From assembly GCA_947490615.1 (NCBI GenBank), contig CANLHK010000003.1, positions 62,001 through 126,000 of the forward strand: a stretch of 64,000 nt of DNA. Reading direction: 5' to 3'. The stretch is from Planctomycetaceae bacterium. GTDB lineage: Bacteria; Planctomycetota; Phycisphaerae; Phycisphaerales; SM1A02. The stretch's first letter is position 1, and every line of letters begins with the position of its first letter. The translations under genes and the position numbers were made by a program. The notes beneath the pieces were generated by a model. That model did no database searches and had not been told where the DNA came from. It saw nothing but the letters and a program-made list of their open reading frames with translations. Shown here in pieces: positions 42,882 through 51,794 of the stretch.

Positions 42882-44864
42882 ATGCCGACTTGTCTGTCGA
42901 AGATCTTGGTCACTGCCGCCTGGAGCTGCGTGTCGCTGGCCTTCGGTCCCGAGGCCTTCGCTCAACAGGACCCGCCGCCCGCGCAACAGCAACAGCAGGT
43001 GCCATGGCCGATCCAACTCGGCTTTCGAACGGCTGCGCTCGAGCGCAGTTGGACGATTGTCGACCAGGTCGTCCTCGTTCCCGACGCGCGCACCTACCTC
43101 GATGAGCTCTCGCGTTGGAGCGAGCACACGCGCTGGCCAATTCTGATCGAGGATGATTTCTACGCGCCGCTGTTCGTGCGCGGCTTCGCGCCTAAGCGCG
43201 TGATTCGCCGTGCGTCTATCGGCGCGATGCCGACGGAGCTCGCGGAGCGTGAACGACTCATCACGACGAGCGCAGCGGAAGCGATCTTTGACGGCTCGGT
43301 CGACATCATCGGTGCCTGTCTGAAACGCGCCGTACCGCCATCGATGGTCGTGCTGACCGATGCGATGGATCCCGCGTGGACCGCCGCAGCAGCGCTCGCC
43401 GCCGGGAGATGTGCGCCGATTTCCTTCTCAAGCGCCAAGTATGGAATCCCCCAGGAAACCCTCGATGACGAGGCCTTTCGACGCCTCGCCACCGAGCTTG
43501 AAGTGGCTGCGGACCGCACCAGTCTTCCGTGGAAGGGTCTTGGCGATGCGATCGACGCGTTCGTGATCTGCCGCGATTTTGCGTGGAAAGCCACGCCGAA
43601 TCTGCCCGATGGAAGTCGCATCGAGATCGGTTCGGGTCCCTTTCCTACGAAGCCAGGCCAACCGATCTCAACGCTTGATGCGCTTGGCCGTCACGCGGAC
43701 GGCGCGTGGTGGGCGATGGGCGCCGGGATCTTCGGGTCCGAAGCTCGCTGCGCCTATGTGGCCATGTCCTCCCTCTTTGCTCCGCGCACGACGGCGTGGT
43801 TGGTGCACACCTACGACGGCGGTGAGCCGTGGGTGAAGTACGACATGGCGCCTGCGGCGGCGGAATTGGAGAAGCAGGGATTCATCACCCAGTCGTGGTT
43901 GCGGGAGCGCGCGACGCTTGACGCGTGGCGGCTACTTCTCATGGGTGGCTTCGGGTGCGATGTGCTCTTGGTGAACTCGCACGGCATGCACACGCAGTTT
44001 GGATTGAACGGTGGCGGCACGGCCAACGCGGGCGATGTCCCGTTGTTCGATCGCCCCGCGATGGTGCACTTCCTCCACTCGTTCTCACTCGAGGTGCCGA
44101 ATGTCATCGACTCCGTCGGTGGACGCTTCCTTGCCAACGGCGCCTACGCCTACTTCGGCTCGGTCTACGAGCCGCTGCTGCCCGCGTTTATTCCGCCTGG
44201 AATGATCGCTGCGCGCAGCGGCGCGTTGGTGCCGTTTCTGGTGTCGGCGCGGTCTTTAGAGGGAGCATTCGCGCGTCCGTGGCGCACCGCGGGGTACGGT
44301 GATCCGTTGGCGCTGTTGGCGACGACGGCAAAGATCGGGACTCGTCGAATCGATGCGAGCGGTGACGGCGCGGTGCCGCTGCGCGTCGCGGCTGCTGCAA
44401 ATCTCGCCAAGTACCGAGACAGCAAAGACGCCTCGGCGCTGGTCGACGCCATGCGAGACCTCGAACTCTGCGGCGACGATGTGTCGGTTCTCTCCGCATG
44501 GGAGATTGCCGTGACGACCGACCGCGCAGCGGACGCAGCGCCGTTTGCGTTGTCGGCCCTCTTTCGCGCGCGCGACATCGCGGGCTATCCGATCGCGTTT
44601 GCCAAGAGTCGCCGCAAGGATCGCGTTGCGCGCGAGATGCTCTGGCAGTTGTTCTTGCCACGACTCGGCACGCTTGACGACAAGCGCGTCTGCGCGCTCC
44701 TTGGAAAGTATCCGCGTGGCTACGACGCGATCATCGATCTCGGCGTGTTGAAGCCGACACTCCTGCGTGTGCTCGGCCAATCAGGTTGGAACGCGATCTG
44801 CGACGCGGCCGTCGCCAACGCGCCCGATCAAGGCGCGAAGGATCGCATCGAACTCTTGCGCTAG
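42882..44864 (+). CDS. Secreted protein with a C25-peptidase-like (caspase-fold) domain, probably inactive
   Basis: 660 residues with a signal peptide (ILVTAAWSCVSLAFGPEAFA). The middle part has the order seen in gingipain-like and TIGR03790-type proteins: a strand then LLVNSHG, which holds the expected catalytic His; later AYAYFGSVYEPLLPAF; and finally GYGDPLALL. At the nucleophile position the usual Cys appears to be replaced (LHSFSLEV), so it may be inactive or use Ser. The last 200 residues are helical and unknown. The fold call is from pattern memory and needs a structure check. Confidence 0.6.
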   Translation: MPTCLSKILVTAAWSCVSLAFGPEAFAQQDPPPAQQQQQVPWPIQLGFRTAALERSWTIVDQVVLVPDARTYLDELSRWSEHTRWPILIEDDFYAPLFVRGFAPKRVIRRASIGAMPTELAERERLITTSAAEAIFDGSVDIIGACLKRAVPPSMVVLTDAMDPAWTAAAALAAGRCAPISFSSAKYGIPQETLDDEAFRRLATELEVAADRTSLPWKGLGDAIDAFVICRDFAWKATPNLPDGSRIEIGSGPFPTKPGQPISTLDALGRHADGAWWAMGAGIFGSEARCAYVAMSSLFAPRTTAWLVHTYDGGEPWVKYDMAPAAAELEKQGFITQSWLRERATLDAWRLLLMGGFGCDVLLVNSHGMHTQFGLNGGGTANAGDVPLFDRPAMVHFLHSFSLEVPNVIDSVGGRFLANGAYAYFGSVYEPLLPAFIPPGMIAARSGALVPFLVSARSLEGAFARPWRTAGYGDPLALLATTAKIGTRRIDASGDGAVPLRVAAAANLAKYRDSKDASALVDAMRDLELCGDDVSVLSAWEIAVTTDRAADAAPFALSALFRARDIAGYPIAFAKSRRKDRVAREMLWQLFLPRLGTLDDKRVCALLGKYPRGYDAIIDLGVLKPTLLRVLGQSGWNAICDAAVANAPDQGAKDRIELLR

Positions 44865-45841
44865 CGGCCCACGGGTGCACTCGGTGGTGCAGGCACGGGA
44901 GGAGTCGGCGCGCTTGTGGGCGGAGCAGGAGGTGCTTCAGAAGGCCTCGGCTGGGCCGAGCGCTTCATTCCAGCGCAGGCGCGACTCATGGTGGCGTCGG
45001 GTTCGGGAGTGCAGCCGTCGCTCTCGCGCTTGACCGCGACTTTGAGAGCGTCCGTCACCACGCAGGCGAGTCCCGCGAGACCAAGCGCAGTCGGGTGCAG
45101 CGCATCGCGTTGAAGGAGCGGGTTCTCCTTGGTTCCCACCAGCCGCGTGTCGCGGACATGCAGCGCGTTTTCTTCCATGAGCTCTCGTTGCATGCGTGAG
45201 AGCGAGAGCACGGTGACGCGTGGGTGAGTCTTCGCCCACTCGTTGAGGCGCGCGTTGACGCTCTTGAGCGTTGCAGCCGCGGGGACTTGGTTGGCGTTCA
45301 GCATCTTGCCGATCGCGGCGGACATGTCGGGGAGATCGCCAACGATGATCGCTCCCGAGAATCCGTCGAGCTCCTTCAGCCCGAGTTCGAATTTGGCGAG
45401 CCGCTGGTCTTCCGCCGTGATCGCGCCGCCACCAGGTGCGTCCGAGCCGTAGGCGTACCAGAAGAGGAAGTCGAGGGCGATCACGCAGTCGGGCTTGAAG
45501 GCCTGCGCTCGTGTCGCGGCGGCGGTGCCGTTCTCGATCGGCGAGAGGAAGAAGAAGCCCGACGAGAGATCGGAGACGACGAGCTTCATCTCGGGACAGG
45601 CGCACTTGACCATGTCGATGAGGCGGAAACTCCCGGCGTATTCGCCGTCCTCCCGTTTCTCATGGTGCACGCAGCCGAAGCCTGCGGAAGCACTCGCGCC
45701 GATGACGGCGACGCGGAGCGGCTCCTCAGTCGGTCGAGCGTCCGCACGCCGCGTCACCAAGAGCGGCGCGACCACCATCGTGGCCAGAACAACAATGCTT
45801 GCGAAGAAGGTCCGAAGTGTGGTGGGGCGGTGGTTCTTCAT
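44861..45841 (-). CDS. SGNH/GDSL-like hydrolase, exported
   Basis: 326 residues with an N-terminal signal (FFASIVVLATMVVAPLLV). The SGNH blocks are a nucleophile Ser in VAVIGASASAG, an Asn in MLNANQVP (weak), and the Asp-His pair in LQRDALHPTALG. It is likely an esterase or lipase acting outside the cytoplasm. The C-terminus is a Pro/Ala-rich tail. The predicted -10 (45848-45853) supports the ATG at 45841 over the ATG at 45859. Its stop overlaps that of the convergent gene by 4 bp (CTAG). Confidence 0.75.
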   Translation of the reverse strand: MKNHRPTTLRTFFASIVVLATMVVAPLLVTRRADARPTEEPLRVAVIGASASAGFGCVHHEKREDGEYAGSFRLIDMVKCACPEMKLVVSDLSSGFFFLSPIENGTAAATRAQAFKPDCVIALDFLFWYAYGSDAPGGGAITAEDQRLAKFELGLKELDGFSGAIIVGDLPDMSAAIGKMLNANQVPAAATLKSVNARLNEWAKTHPRVTVLSLSRMQRELMEENALHVRDTRLVGTKENPLLQRDALHPTALGLAGLACVVTDALKVAVKRESDGCTPEPDATMSRACAGMKRSAQPRPSEAPPAPPTSAPTPPVPAPPSAPVGR

Positions 45842-45847
45842 GCGGGC

Positions 45848-45853
45848 ACCGTA
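45848..45853 (-). promoter_or_regulatory. Predicted -10 of the SGNH gene (leaderless)
   Basis: TACGGT with 6 nt to the ATG at 45841; the alternative start at 45859 lies upstream of this hexamer. Confidence 0.55.
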
Positions 45854-45906
45854 AAGCACAATCGCCTCACGGCCGCAGACCGCTCACTTTTCCCGCGACG
45901 AATTTC

Positions 45907-46848
45907 TCAGAGCCCGAGTGCGCGCGCCATCGTCGAGCCGAGGTCGGCTGGACTCTCGGCGACGGCGATGCCGCAGGCCTTGAGCGCAGCGATCTTGGCC
46001 TGCGCGGTGTCGTCGGCGCCACCGATGATGGCCCCCGCGTGGCCCATCCGCTTGCCCTTTGGCGCGGTGGCGCCCGCGATGAATCCAGCGACGGGTTTTT
46101 TCAGATTCGCCTTGATCCACTTGGCGGCGTCCACTTCGTCGGTGCCGCCGATCTCGCCGATCATCACGATGCCGTCGGTGTGTGGATCAGCGTGGAAGAG
46201 TTCGAGCGCCTCGATGAACCCCAGTCCGCGCACGGGATCGCCGCCGATTCCCACGCAGGTCGACTGACCGATCCCGCGCTGCGAGGTCTGCCAGACTGCT
46301 TCATAGGTGAGCGTTCCCGAACGGCTGATGATGCCGACGGCCTTCCCTGAAGCAGCGTCTTTTCGATGCGTATGGATGTAGCCCGGCATGATGCCGATCT
46401 TGCAGCCGCCATCAAAGCGCGCCGAGGGTCCCTCACCTGAGATGCGCCAGCCTGGCGTGATCACACCTGGGCAGTTGGGTCCGATGAGTGTCGACTTGGG
46501 ATAGGCCTTCAAGGCTTCACGCACCCGCACCATGTCGAGCACGGGAACGCCTTCAGTGATCGCGCAGATCACGCGGATGCCCGCATCGGCGGCTTCGAGA
46601 ATCGCGTCGGCCGCGCCCGCGGGTGGCACGAAAATCATCGTCGCGTCCGCGCCCGTTGCCTTCACCGCGCGCAGCACAGTGTCAAAGATCGGCAAGCCAT
46701 TGGCGTCCTTGGTTCCGCCTTTTCCTGGCGTGACGCCGCCCACCATCTTGGTGCCGTACTCAAGGCAACCCTTGGTGTGGATCGCTCCCGCGCTTCCAGT
46801 GATGCCTTGGCAGAGGACCTTCGTGCTTCCGTCGATGAGAATAGACAT
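45907..46848 (-). CDS. sucD: Succinate-CoA ligase (ADP/GDP-forming) alpha subunit
   Basis: The TCA-cycle subunit that binds CoA and carries the phospho-His. The 313 residues have the CoA-binding start ([20 protein letters not shown]), [21 protein letters not shown] and the His in GHAGAIIGG. Length and motifs are normal. sucC, usually adjacent, is not in the window. A TATTCT 11 nt upstream gives a very short leader. Divergent from purM. Confidence 0.95.
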   Translation of the reverse strand: MSILIDGSTKVLCQGITGSAGAIHTKGCLEYGTKMVGGVTPGKGGTKDANGLPIFDTVLRAVKATGADATMIFVPPAGAADAILEAADAGIRVICAITEGVPVLDMVRVREALKAYPKSTLIGPNCPGVITPGWRISGEGPSARFDGGCKIGIMPGYIHTHRKDAASGKAVGIISRSGTLTYEAVWQTSQRGIGQSTCVGIGGDPVRGLGFIEALELFHADPHTDGIVMIGEIGGTDEVDAAKWIKANLKKPVAGFIAGATAPKGKRMGHAGAIIGGADDTAQAKIAALKACGIAVAESPADLGSTMARALGL

Positions 46849-46859
46849 AGAGGTGAAAG

Positions 46860-46865
46860 AGAATA
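46860..46865 (-). promoter_or_regulatory. Predicted -10 of sucD
   Basis: TATTCT with 11 nt to the ATG at 46848; predicted leader about 5 nt. Confidence 0.45.
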
Positions 46866-46922
46866 CCCGAGGTGCGACTAACGCGCCGAGCGCACGAACG
46901 CAGGCACTCGGGAGCGGCGCGT

Positions 46923-46928
46923 TACACT
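46923..46928 (+). promoter_or_regulatory. Predicted -10 of purM
   Basis: TACACT with 9 nt to the ATG at 46938; predicted leader of about 3 nt. It also rejects the in-frame start at 46872. Confidence 0.5.
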
Positions 46929-46937
46929 TCCGCGCCT

Positions 46938-48056
46938 ATGCCACGCCACGCTGCTCGAAAGTCTCCTGCAAAAACGGCCGCGAAGAACGCGGTTCGCAAG
47001 CCACTGACCTACGCGCAGGCGGGTGTCGACATCGACGCGGGCGATGAGGTGGTCGATCGCATCAAGCCGATCGTTCGCGCGACCTATTCGCCGCGGGTGA
47101 TGGGATTGCACGGCGCCTTCGCGGGCATGTTCCGCTTGAATGGCGCAGGGAAGAAGTACAAGGATCCCGTCTTGGTGAGTTGCACCGATGGTGTTGGCAC
47201 CAAGGTGAAGCTCGCTGCCGAGTTCAAGATCTACGACTCGGTGGGCATCGACTGTGTAGCGATGAATGTGAACGACCTCATCGTGCAGGGTGCGGAGCCG
47301 CTGTTCTTCCTTGACTACCTCGGTCTCTCGAAGCTCGATCCTGTGGACACCACCGCGATGATCTCGGGTGTGGCGAAGGGTTGCACCATTGCGGGATGCG
47401 CGCTCATCGGTGGCGAGTGCGCGGAAATGCCCGACATCTATGCGCCAGGCGATTTCGATGTCGCGGGCTTCTGCGTCGGCGTTGTTGAGCGCGCGCGCCT
47501 CGCGAGGCAAGCGAAGGTTCGCAAGGGCGATCTCATCATTGGACTTCCTTCGAGTGGCGTGCACAGCAATGGCTACACGCTGGTGCGTCGCATCGTCAAG
47601 GACGCCAAACTCGGCTATACGAAGAGCTACGCACAACTCGGCGGACAACGACTCATCGATGTCCTGCTCGAGCCGACGCGGATTTACGCCAAGGAAATCC
47701 TGGGCATGCTTGCGGTGGTCGAGAAGAAACTCGGCAGCAAGCCTGCGATCACGGGCATGGCGCACATCACCGGCGGCGGACTTCCTGGCAATGTCTGCCG
47801 CGCGCTGGGCAGTGATGTTGATGCGCTCATCAGCGCGAAAGCCTGGGAACCGCCGGCAATCTTCTCGTTCTTGCAGGAGCATGGCGGCGTTGAAACGGCG
47901 GAGATGTTCCGCGTCTTCAACATGGGAATCGGCTACACGATCCTTGTGCGTCCCGAAGCTGCGGCGGTGGTGCTCGCGGCGTTGCGCAAGTTTGGTGAGA
48001 AGCCCATGCTCATCGGTGTCGTGGGTAAGGGCACGGGCGAGTGCCGCGTGGTCTGA
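46938..48056 (+). CDS. purM: Phosphoribosylformylglycinamidine cyclo-ligase (AIR synthase)
   Basis: Closes the imidazole ring in purine synthesis. 372 residues: an N-terminal basic extension of about 22 residues, then the conserved start YAQAGVDIDAGDEVVDRIKP, the ATP/FGAM site VSCTDGVGTKVKLA, DCVAMNVNDLIVQGAEPLFF and the C-terminal HITGGGLPGNVCR. Other pur genes are absent from the window. It converges with arfB. Confidence 0.96.
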   Translation: MPRHAARKSPAKTAAKNAVRKPLTYAQAGVDIDAGDEVVDRIKPIVRATYSPRVMGLHGAFAGMFRLNGAGKKYKDPVLVSCTDGVGTKVKLAAEFKIYDSVGIDCVAMNVNDLIVQGAEPLFFLDYLGLSKLDPVDTTAMISGVAKGCTIAGCALIGGECAEMPDIYAPGDFDVAGFCVGVVERARLARQAKVRKGDLIIGLPSSGVHSNGYTLVRRIVKDAKLGYTKSYAQLGGQRLIDVLLEPTRIYAKEILGMLAVVEKKLGSKPAITGMAHITGGGLPGNVCRALGSDVDALISAKAWEPPAIFSFLQEHGGVETAEMFRVFNMGIGYTILVRPEAAAVVLAALRKFGEKPMLIGVVGKGTGECRVV

Positions 48057-48074
48057 GTGCGGCCGCGTCGTTGC

Positions 48075-48587
48075 TTATTGCGTCCCGCCACGGCGCTCGC
48101 GTTTCTTCTCACTTTCACGCTTCTTGGACTCGAGTCGGCGCTCAATGCTGCCGCGGGTTGGTTTCGTCTTGCGACGGACCTTCGGGCGTTTCGCGGCCAT
48201 CGCGACGAGCGTGGTGAAACGCTCCACGCAGGCATCGCGGTTGTCCGCCTGCGAGCGCGAAGTCTGATCACTGAGGAGGAGCGCTTCGTCGGCGCCTTCA
48301 CCCACCACATGCGAACCGCCGATGGCGCGCAGTCGCGCCAAGGCCGCATCATCGAGCCCGTCGATGTCACGAAGCAACACGCGAAGCTGCGCCTTGGTGC
48401 TGGTCTTGTTCACATGCTGGCCACCAGGCCCACTTCCGCGCACGAAGGTGAAGTCGAGCGCCTCGCGCGCGACGGACGCGCCGCTCCCGAGGCGCAGTCG
48501 TCCATTGGACGCGGGCGCATCGCTCTTGTGACGCGATGGCGCTGCGCTTGCGGGCTTCGTGGTGGAGTGTTTCGGTCGTGGCGTCAT
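48075..48587 (-). CDS. arfB: Alternative ribosome-rescue factor (peptidyl-tRNA hydrolase, ArfB/YaeJ type)
   Basis: Releases peptides from ribosomes stalled without a stop codon. 170 residues: a variable basic N-terminus of about 35, the RF-1 domain with the GGQ catalytic motif (VRGSGPGGQHVNKTSTKAQL), and a very basic C-terminal tail (RRLESKKRESEKKRERR) that enters the mRNA channel. The ATG at 48587 lies 17 bp after the stop of the barrel-protein gene, so the two are likely co-transcribed. Confidence 0.92.
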   Translation of the reverse strand: MTPRPKHSTTKPASAAPSRHKSDAPASNGRLRLGSGASVAREALDFTFVRGSGPGGQHVNKTSTKAQLRVLLRDIDGLDDAALARLRAIGGSHVVGEGADEALLLSDQTSRSQADNRDACVERFTTLVAMAAKRPKVRRKTKPTRGSIERRLESKKRESEKKRERRGGTQ

Positions 48588-48604
48588 CGGGAGCTCGCGC
48601 GGAC

Positions 48605-49423
48605 TTAGAACTCGTATCGGAAACCTGCGCGCAGACCTTGCAAACTTGCGGTGAGTGAGAGCTCTTCGCCGTCGAACGACACGCCCACGCGACGGTAGCC
48701 AAAGTAGATCGCAGCGGTGTTGCTGAGCCAACCCGTGCACTGCGCCTCGACATCAGTCGACACTCCGATCTCGCCATCGCCTGCAGGCACGGCCGCGCCG
48801 ACCGCGGCTTCGCCCGAGATTTCGATGCGTCGCAGCAGCGGGAAGGTGGACTTGGTGTCGAAGCCGAGTCGGAAGCCGCCACCAACATTCAGCGTGAAAA
48901 ACGGTTCGTGCGCGCTGGTGGACTGCCCCGTCGTGCTGTCGCCAAGGTCGCGCGAGATCGAATGGACATCGAGCGAGGTCAGCACGAACAGCGAGAGGTC
49001 GGTGTCGTTCGTGGCGTTCCAATACGGGCGATCAATCTCGTAGGAAACTTCCGCGCCCGCGCTCCACCACGAGAAGCCTGAGACGAAGTGATCTCCCGCA
49101 GCCACAGTGACGCCGCCGAGTGTGAAGGCTTCGTCGGCGGTCGTGGCGCCTTCCGTGGCAAAGCTGAAACCGCGAAGTCCGACGCGCAGGTGATCGTGCA
49201 CCAAGGTCAGAGCTCCCGCAAAGACCGCTTCGCTCTCGTGCAGATCGACTTCGCTCACATCGACGAGTACGCCTTCGTCGGTGAAGTCGCCCGTGAGGCG
49301 CGGCATCCACAACTCCATCGTGAGTTCGAGATGAAATGCGTCTGCCTGTACAGCGGGCGGCGCGTCCGTCGGAGCTTGATCCAACAAGAGAGCGGTCGAG
49401 AGCGCGAGCGAACCCAAGTCCAT
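48605..49423 (-). CDS. Putative outer-membrane beta-barrel protein
   Basis: 272 residues with an N-terminal hydrophobic segment (LGSLALSTALLL) and many alternating amphipathic strands (FFTLNVGGGFRLGFDTKS, AAIYFGYRRVGVSFDGEELS). It ends in Phe (GLRAGFRYEF), the usual barrel-insertion signal. No family assigned. A predicted leaderless -10 directly follows the stop of the phosphoesterase gene and favours the ATG at 49423 over the TTG at 49429. Confidence 0.7.
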   Translation of the reverse strand: MDLGSLALSTALLLDQAPTDAPPAVQADAFHLELTMELWMPRLTGDFTDEGVLVDVSEVDLHESEAVFAGALTLVHDHLRVGLRGFSFATEGATTADEAFTLGGVTVAAGDHFVSGFSWWSAGAEVSYEIDRPYWNATNDTDLSLFVLTSLDVHSISRDLGDSTTGQSTSAHEPFFTLNVGGGFRLGFDTKSTFPLLRRIEISGEAAVGAAVPAGDGEIGVSTDVEAQCTGWLSNTAAIYFGYRRVGVSFDGEELSLTASLQGLRAGFRYEF

Positions 49424-49429
49424 CCGCAA

Positions 49430-49435
49430 AGGGTA
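49430..49435 (-). promoter_or_regulatory. Predicted -10 of the barrel-protein gene (leaderless)
   Basis: TACCCT lies directly after the phosphoesterase stop codon, with 6 nt to the ATG at 49423. Confidence 0.55.
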
Positions 49436-50281
49436 TCAGCGCGTGCGCATCTCGATGACGACGATCTCAGGCGGGCAGTTCACGCGAAGCGGGAACCACG
49501 CGCCGACACCGTTGGTCACATAGAGGTGCGACTCTTCGCGTTGATAGTGGCCTGCCGAAAGTCGCTGGGTGAAGACGAGATTGTGCCGACGATTCGCGGC
49601 GCGCGCGACTTGTCCGCCGTGGGTGTGACCCGAGAGCGTGAGCGGAATGCCGCGCTCGGCTGCAGCTGGAAATGCCTTGGGGTTGTGCGCGAGCAAAAGG
49701 TCCGCACGACCAGCGCCGCACCGTCGAAGCCGCGCCGTGCACGCGGGAATCGACTTCGCCCAGTCAATACCTGCCACGAGCAAACCGTCGCGGCCTCCAG
49801 CGCGGACCGACTCGTCGTTGAGCACGATGAGCCCCGCATCGCGCGCGCCTTTGACAACGGCGCGGGGATGGTCAAGGTGGTCGTGGTTGCCCAGGACGAC
49901 GAAGACTCCTAACCGCGCCCGCAGCAGCGAGAGTTGCTCGAACAGAAGTGGCGCCTCGGCTGCCGAGAGATCGACCAGGTCACCTGTGATGGCGATGAGA
50001 TCGGCGTTGACGGCGCGCACGGCGTCGACCGCCTGCAACAATCGCTCGGCACCAAGCAGGTGACCGAAGTGAATGTCCGACAGGTGCGCGATGCGCAGTC
50101 CGTCGAAGTCGCGCGGCCAGACAGCACTCGCGTAACAGCGTTCCGCGATCTCGATGCGCTGCGCGACATGGCGAGCCTTCAGCGCACCACCCATGAGGGC
50201 ATCGGGCAAGCGCGTGAGGATCGCGTTACGCACCGTGGCGGTGTGGTAGGCGAGTTTGCGCTTCGGCCGTGTCGTGGTCAT
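49436..50281 (-). CDS. Calcineurin-like metallophosphoesterase
   Basis: 281 residues with all five metal-site blocks of the family: LSDIHFGH, GDLVD, GNHDH, LLAHNPK and SGHTHGGQ. It resembles the YaeI/YkuE group, which acts on phospholipid headgroups or related substrates. No TM segment is obvious, though the N-terminus has a weak amphipathic helix. The ATG overlaps the decarboxylase stop by 4 bp (ATGA), so they are coupled. Substrate unknown. Confidence 0.9.
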   Translation of the reverse strand: MTTTRPKRKLAYHTATVRNAILTRLPDALMGGALKARHVAQRIEIAERCYASAVWPRDFDGLRIAHLSDIHFGHLLGAERLLQAVDAVRAVNADLIAITGDLVDLSAAEAPLLFEQLSLLRARLGVFVVLGNHDHLDHPRAVVKGARDAGLIVLNDESVRAGGRDGLLVAGIDWAKSIPACTARLRRCGAGRADLLLAHNPKAFPAAAERGIPLTLSGHTHGGQVARAANRRHNLVFTQRLSAGHYQREESHLYVTNGVGAWFPLRVNCPPEIVVIEMRTR

Positions 50282-51759
50282 ACCCGTTGTGCCTCGGTCA
50301 ACAGGAGCGTTGCGAGTGCCGCGACATGCGCGCGTGTGGTTGCCAGTGCGCCGATGGACACGCGCAACACGAGTTTGCCGTGGAAACGGCAGTGCGAAAC
50401 GAAGAAGCGCCCGTCGGCATTCACGCGATCGATGAGGCATTGCGTGGCCTCATCACCCGCACGATGGGCAAGGCACACCAGGTTGAGCGGCGGTTCCACG
50501 ACGAGTTCCAGTTGCGGCTGCGCTCGCACTTTCGCGGCGAAGTCCTGCGCCATCTCGACATGTTCGCGCACCATGGCGCGGAGTCCACCAAGACCAAACG
50601 AGCGCAAGACGAACCAGAGTTTCAACGCGCGGAAGCGGCGCCCCAGCGGGATCTGCCAGTCGCGGTAATCGACCACGCACCCCGAATCGGTCGCGTTGTT
50701 GCGGAGGTACTCGGGCAACACGCTGAGTGCCTTGACCAGTTCAGCGCGACTGGCGATCCACAGCACATCGCAATCGAAGTTCACAGGCATCCACTTGTGC
50801 GGATTGAAGCACCAGCTGTCGGCGAACTCCGCGCCTTCCTGCAGCGGCCTGAATTCCTCGCACAAGAGCGCCGTTCCACTCATCGCGGCGTCGACATGGA
50901 GCCAGAGTCCATGGGTCTTGCACAGCGCCGCGATGTCGACCACGGGATCGATCGCATTCACGCCCGTCGTGCCAACCGTGGCGCAGACAAACGCAGGAAG
51001 ATGCCCAAGCGCGCGATCGCGGAGGATTTCCTGTTCAAGGAGATCGACGCGCATCGCGCCCTTGCTGTCGGCGGGGATCAGGCGAAGAAACTCCCGTCCG
51101 ATGCCAGCGATGCGCACGGCTTTCTCAATCGAAGAGTGCGCCTGATCGCTGGTGTAACAGGTGATCGCGCGGCCTTGTGCAGAGAGTCCGTGCGCGTCGC
51201 TGTGAAAGTTGGTGGCTCGCTCGCGCGCGGCCACGAGTGCCACGAGCGCCGCAGAACTCGCGGTGTCCTGCAACACGCCGCCGCCAGAACCCGAGGACAA
51301 GAATCGCCGCGGAAGCCCCATGGCTGCAACGAGCCAGTCGAGCACATGGATTTCAAGTTCGGTGCAGGCGGGGCTCGTCGACCAGAGCATGCCTTGCACG
51401 CCGAGTCCTGCGCTGGCGAGCTCACCGAGAATCGACTCGTAGCTCGAGTTGGCTGGGAAGTACGCGAACCAACCAGGGTGTTGCCAATGCACGATGCCAG
51501 GCATCACCACGCGATCAAGATCGGCCAAGATCTCCGCCATCGGTTCGCCGCGCTCGGGCGCGTGTTCAGGAAGCATCGCGCGAATCGAGCCTGGCTCGGG
51601 CAACGCTGCGACATGCCGTGACGCGATCTCGGTTCGATACTCGGCGATCCAATCGACAAGCGCATGACCAGCGCGTCGAAAGCCCTCGGCATCAAGCGGG
51701 CCGTGCTTCCCAAGCGGCGCAGACGAAGACGACTGGGGTGCATGGGGAGCGGCGGTCAT
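50278..51759 (-). CDS. PLP-dependent aromatic L-amino-acid decarboxylase family protein
   Basis: A group II decarboxylase of 493 residues. It has WQHPGWFAYFPANSSYESIL near the N-terminus, the PLP His region TSDQAHSSIEKAVRIAG, the Asp of WLHVDAAMSGTA, and the Schiff-base Lys in FNPHKWMPVNFDC. This is closest to tryptophan/tyrosine/DOPA decarboxylases; the exact amino acid cannot be told. The phosphoesterase gene follows with an overlap. Leaderless -10 upstream, divergent from the GNAT gene. Confidence 0.9.
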   Translation of the reverse strand: MTAAPHAPQSSSSAPLGKHGPLDAEGFRRAGHALVDWIAEYRTEIASRHVAALPEPGSIRAMLPEHAPERGEPMAEILADLDRVVMPGIVHWQHPGWFAYFPANSSYESILGELASAGLGVQGMLWSTSPACTELEIHVLDWLVAAMGLPRRFLSSGSGGGVLQDTASSAALVALVAARERATNFHSDAHGLSAQGRAITCYTSDQAHSSIEKAVRIAGIGREFLRLIPADSKGAMRVDLLEQEILRDRALGHLPAFVCATVGTTGVNAIDPVVDIAALCKTHGLWLHVDAAMSGTALLCEEFRPLQEGAEFADSWCFNPHKWMPVNFDCDVLWIASRAELVKALSVLPEYLRNNATDSGCVVDYRDWQIPLGRRFRALKLWFVLRSFGLGGLRAMVREHVEMAQDFAAKVRAQPQLELVVEPPLNLVCLAHRAGDEATQCLIDRVNADGRFFVSHCRFHGKLVLRVSIGALATTRAHVAALATLLLTEAQRV

Positions 51760-51765
51760 AGGGAG

Positions 51766-51771
51766 AGCGTA
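51766..51771 (-). promoter_or_regulatory. Predicted -10 of the decarboxylase operon (leaderless)
   Basis: TACGCT with 6 nt to the ATG at 51759. Divergent from the GNAT promoter 12 bp away. Confidence 0.55.
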
Positions 51772-51782
51772 GCCCCATCGGC

Positions 51783-51788
51783 TATCCT
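51783..51788 (+). promoter_or_regulatory. Predicted -10 of the GNAT gene (leaderless)
   Basis: TATCCT with 6 nt to the ATG at 51795. Confidence 0.55.
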
Positions 51789-51794
51789 CGGCGC

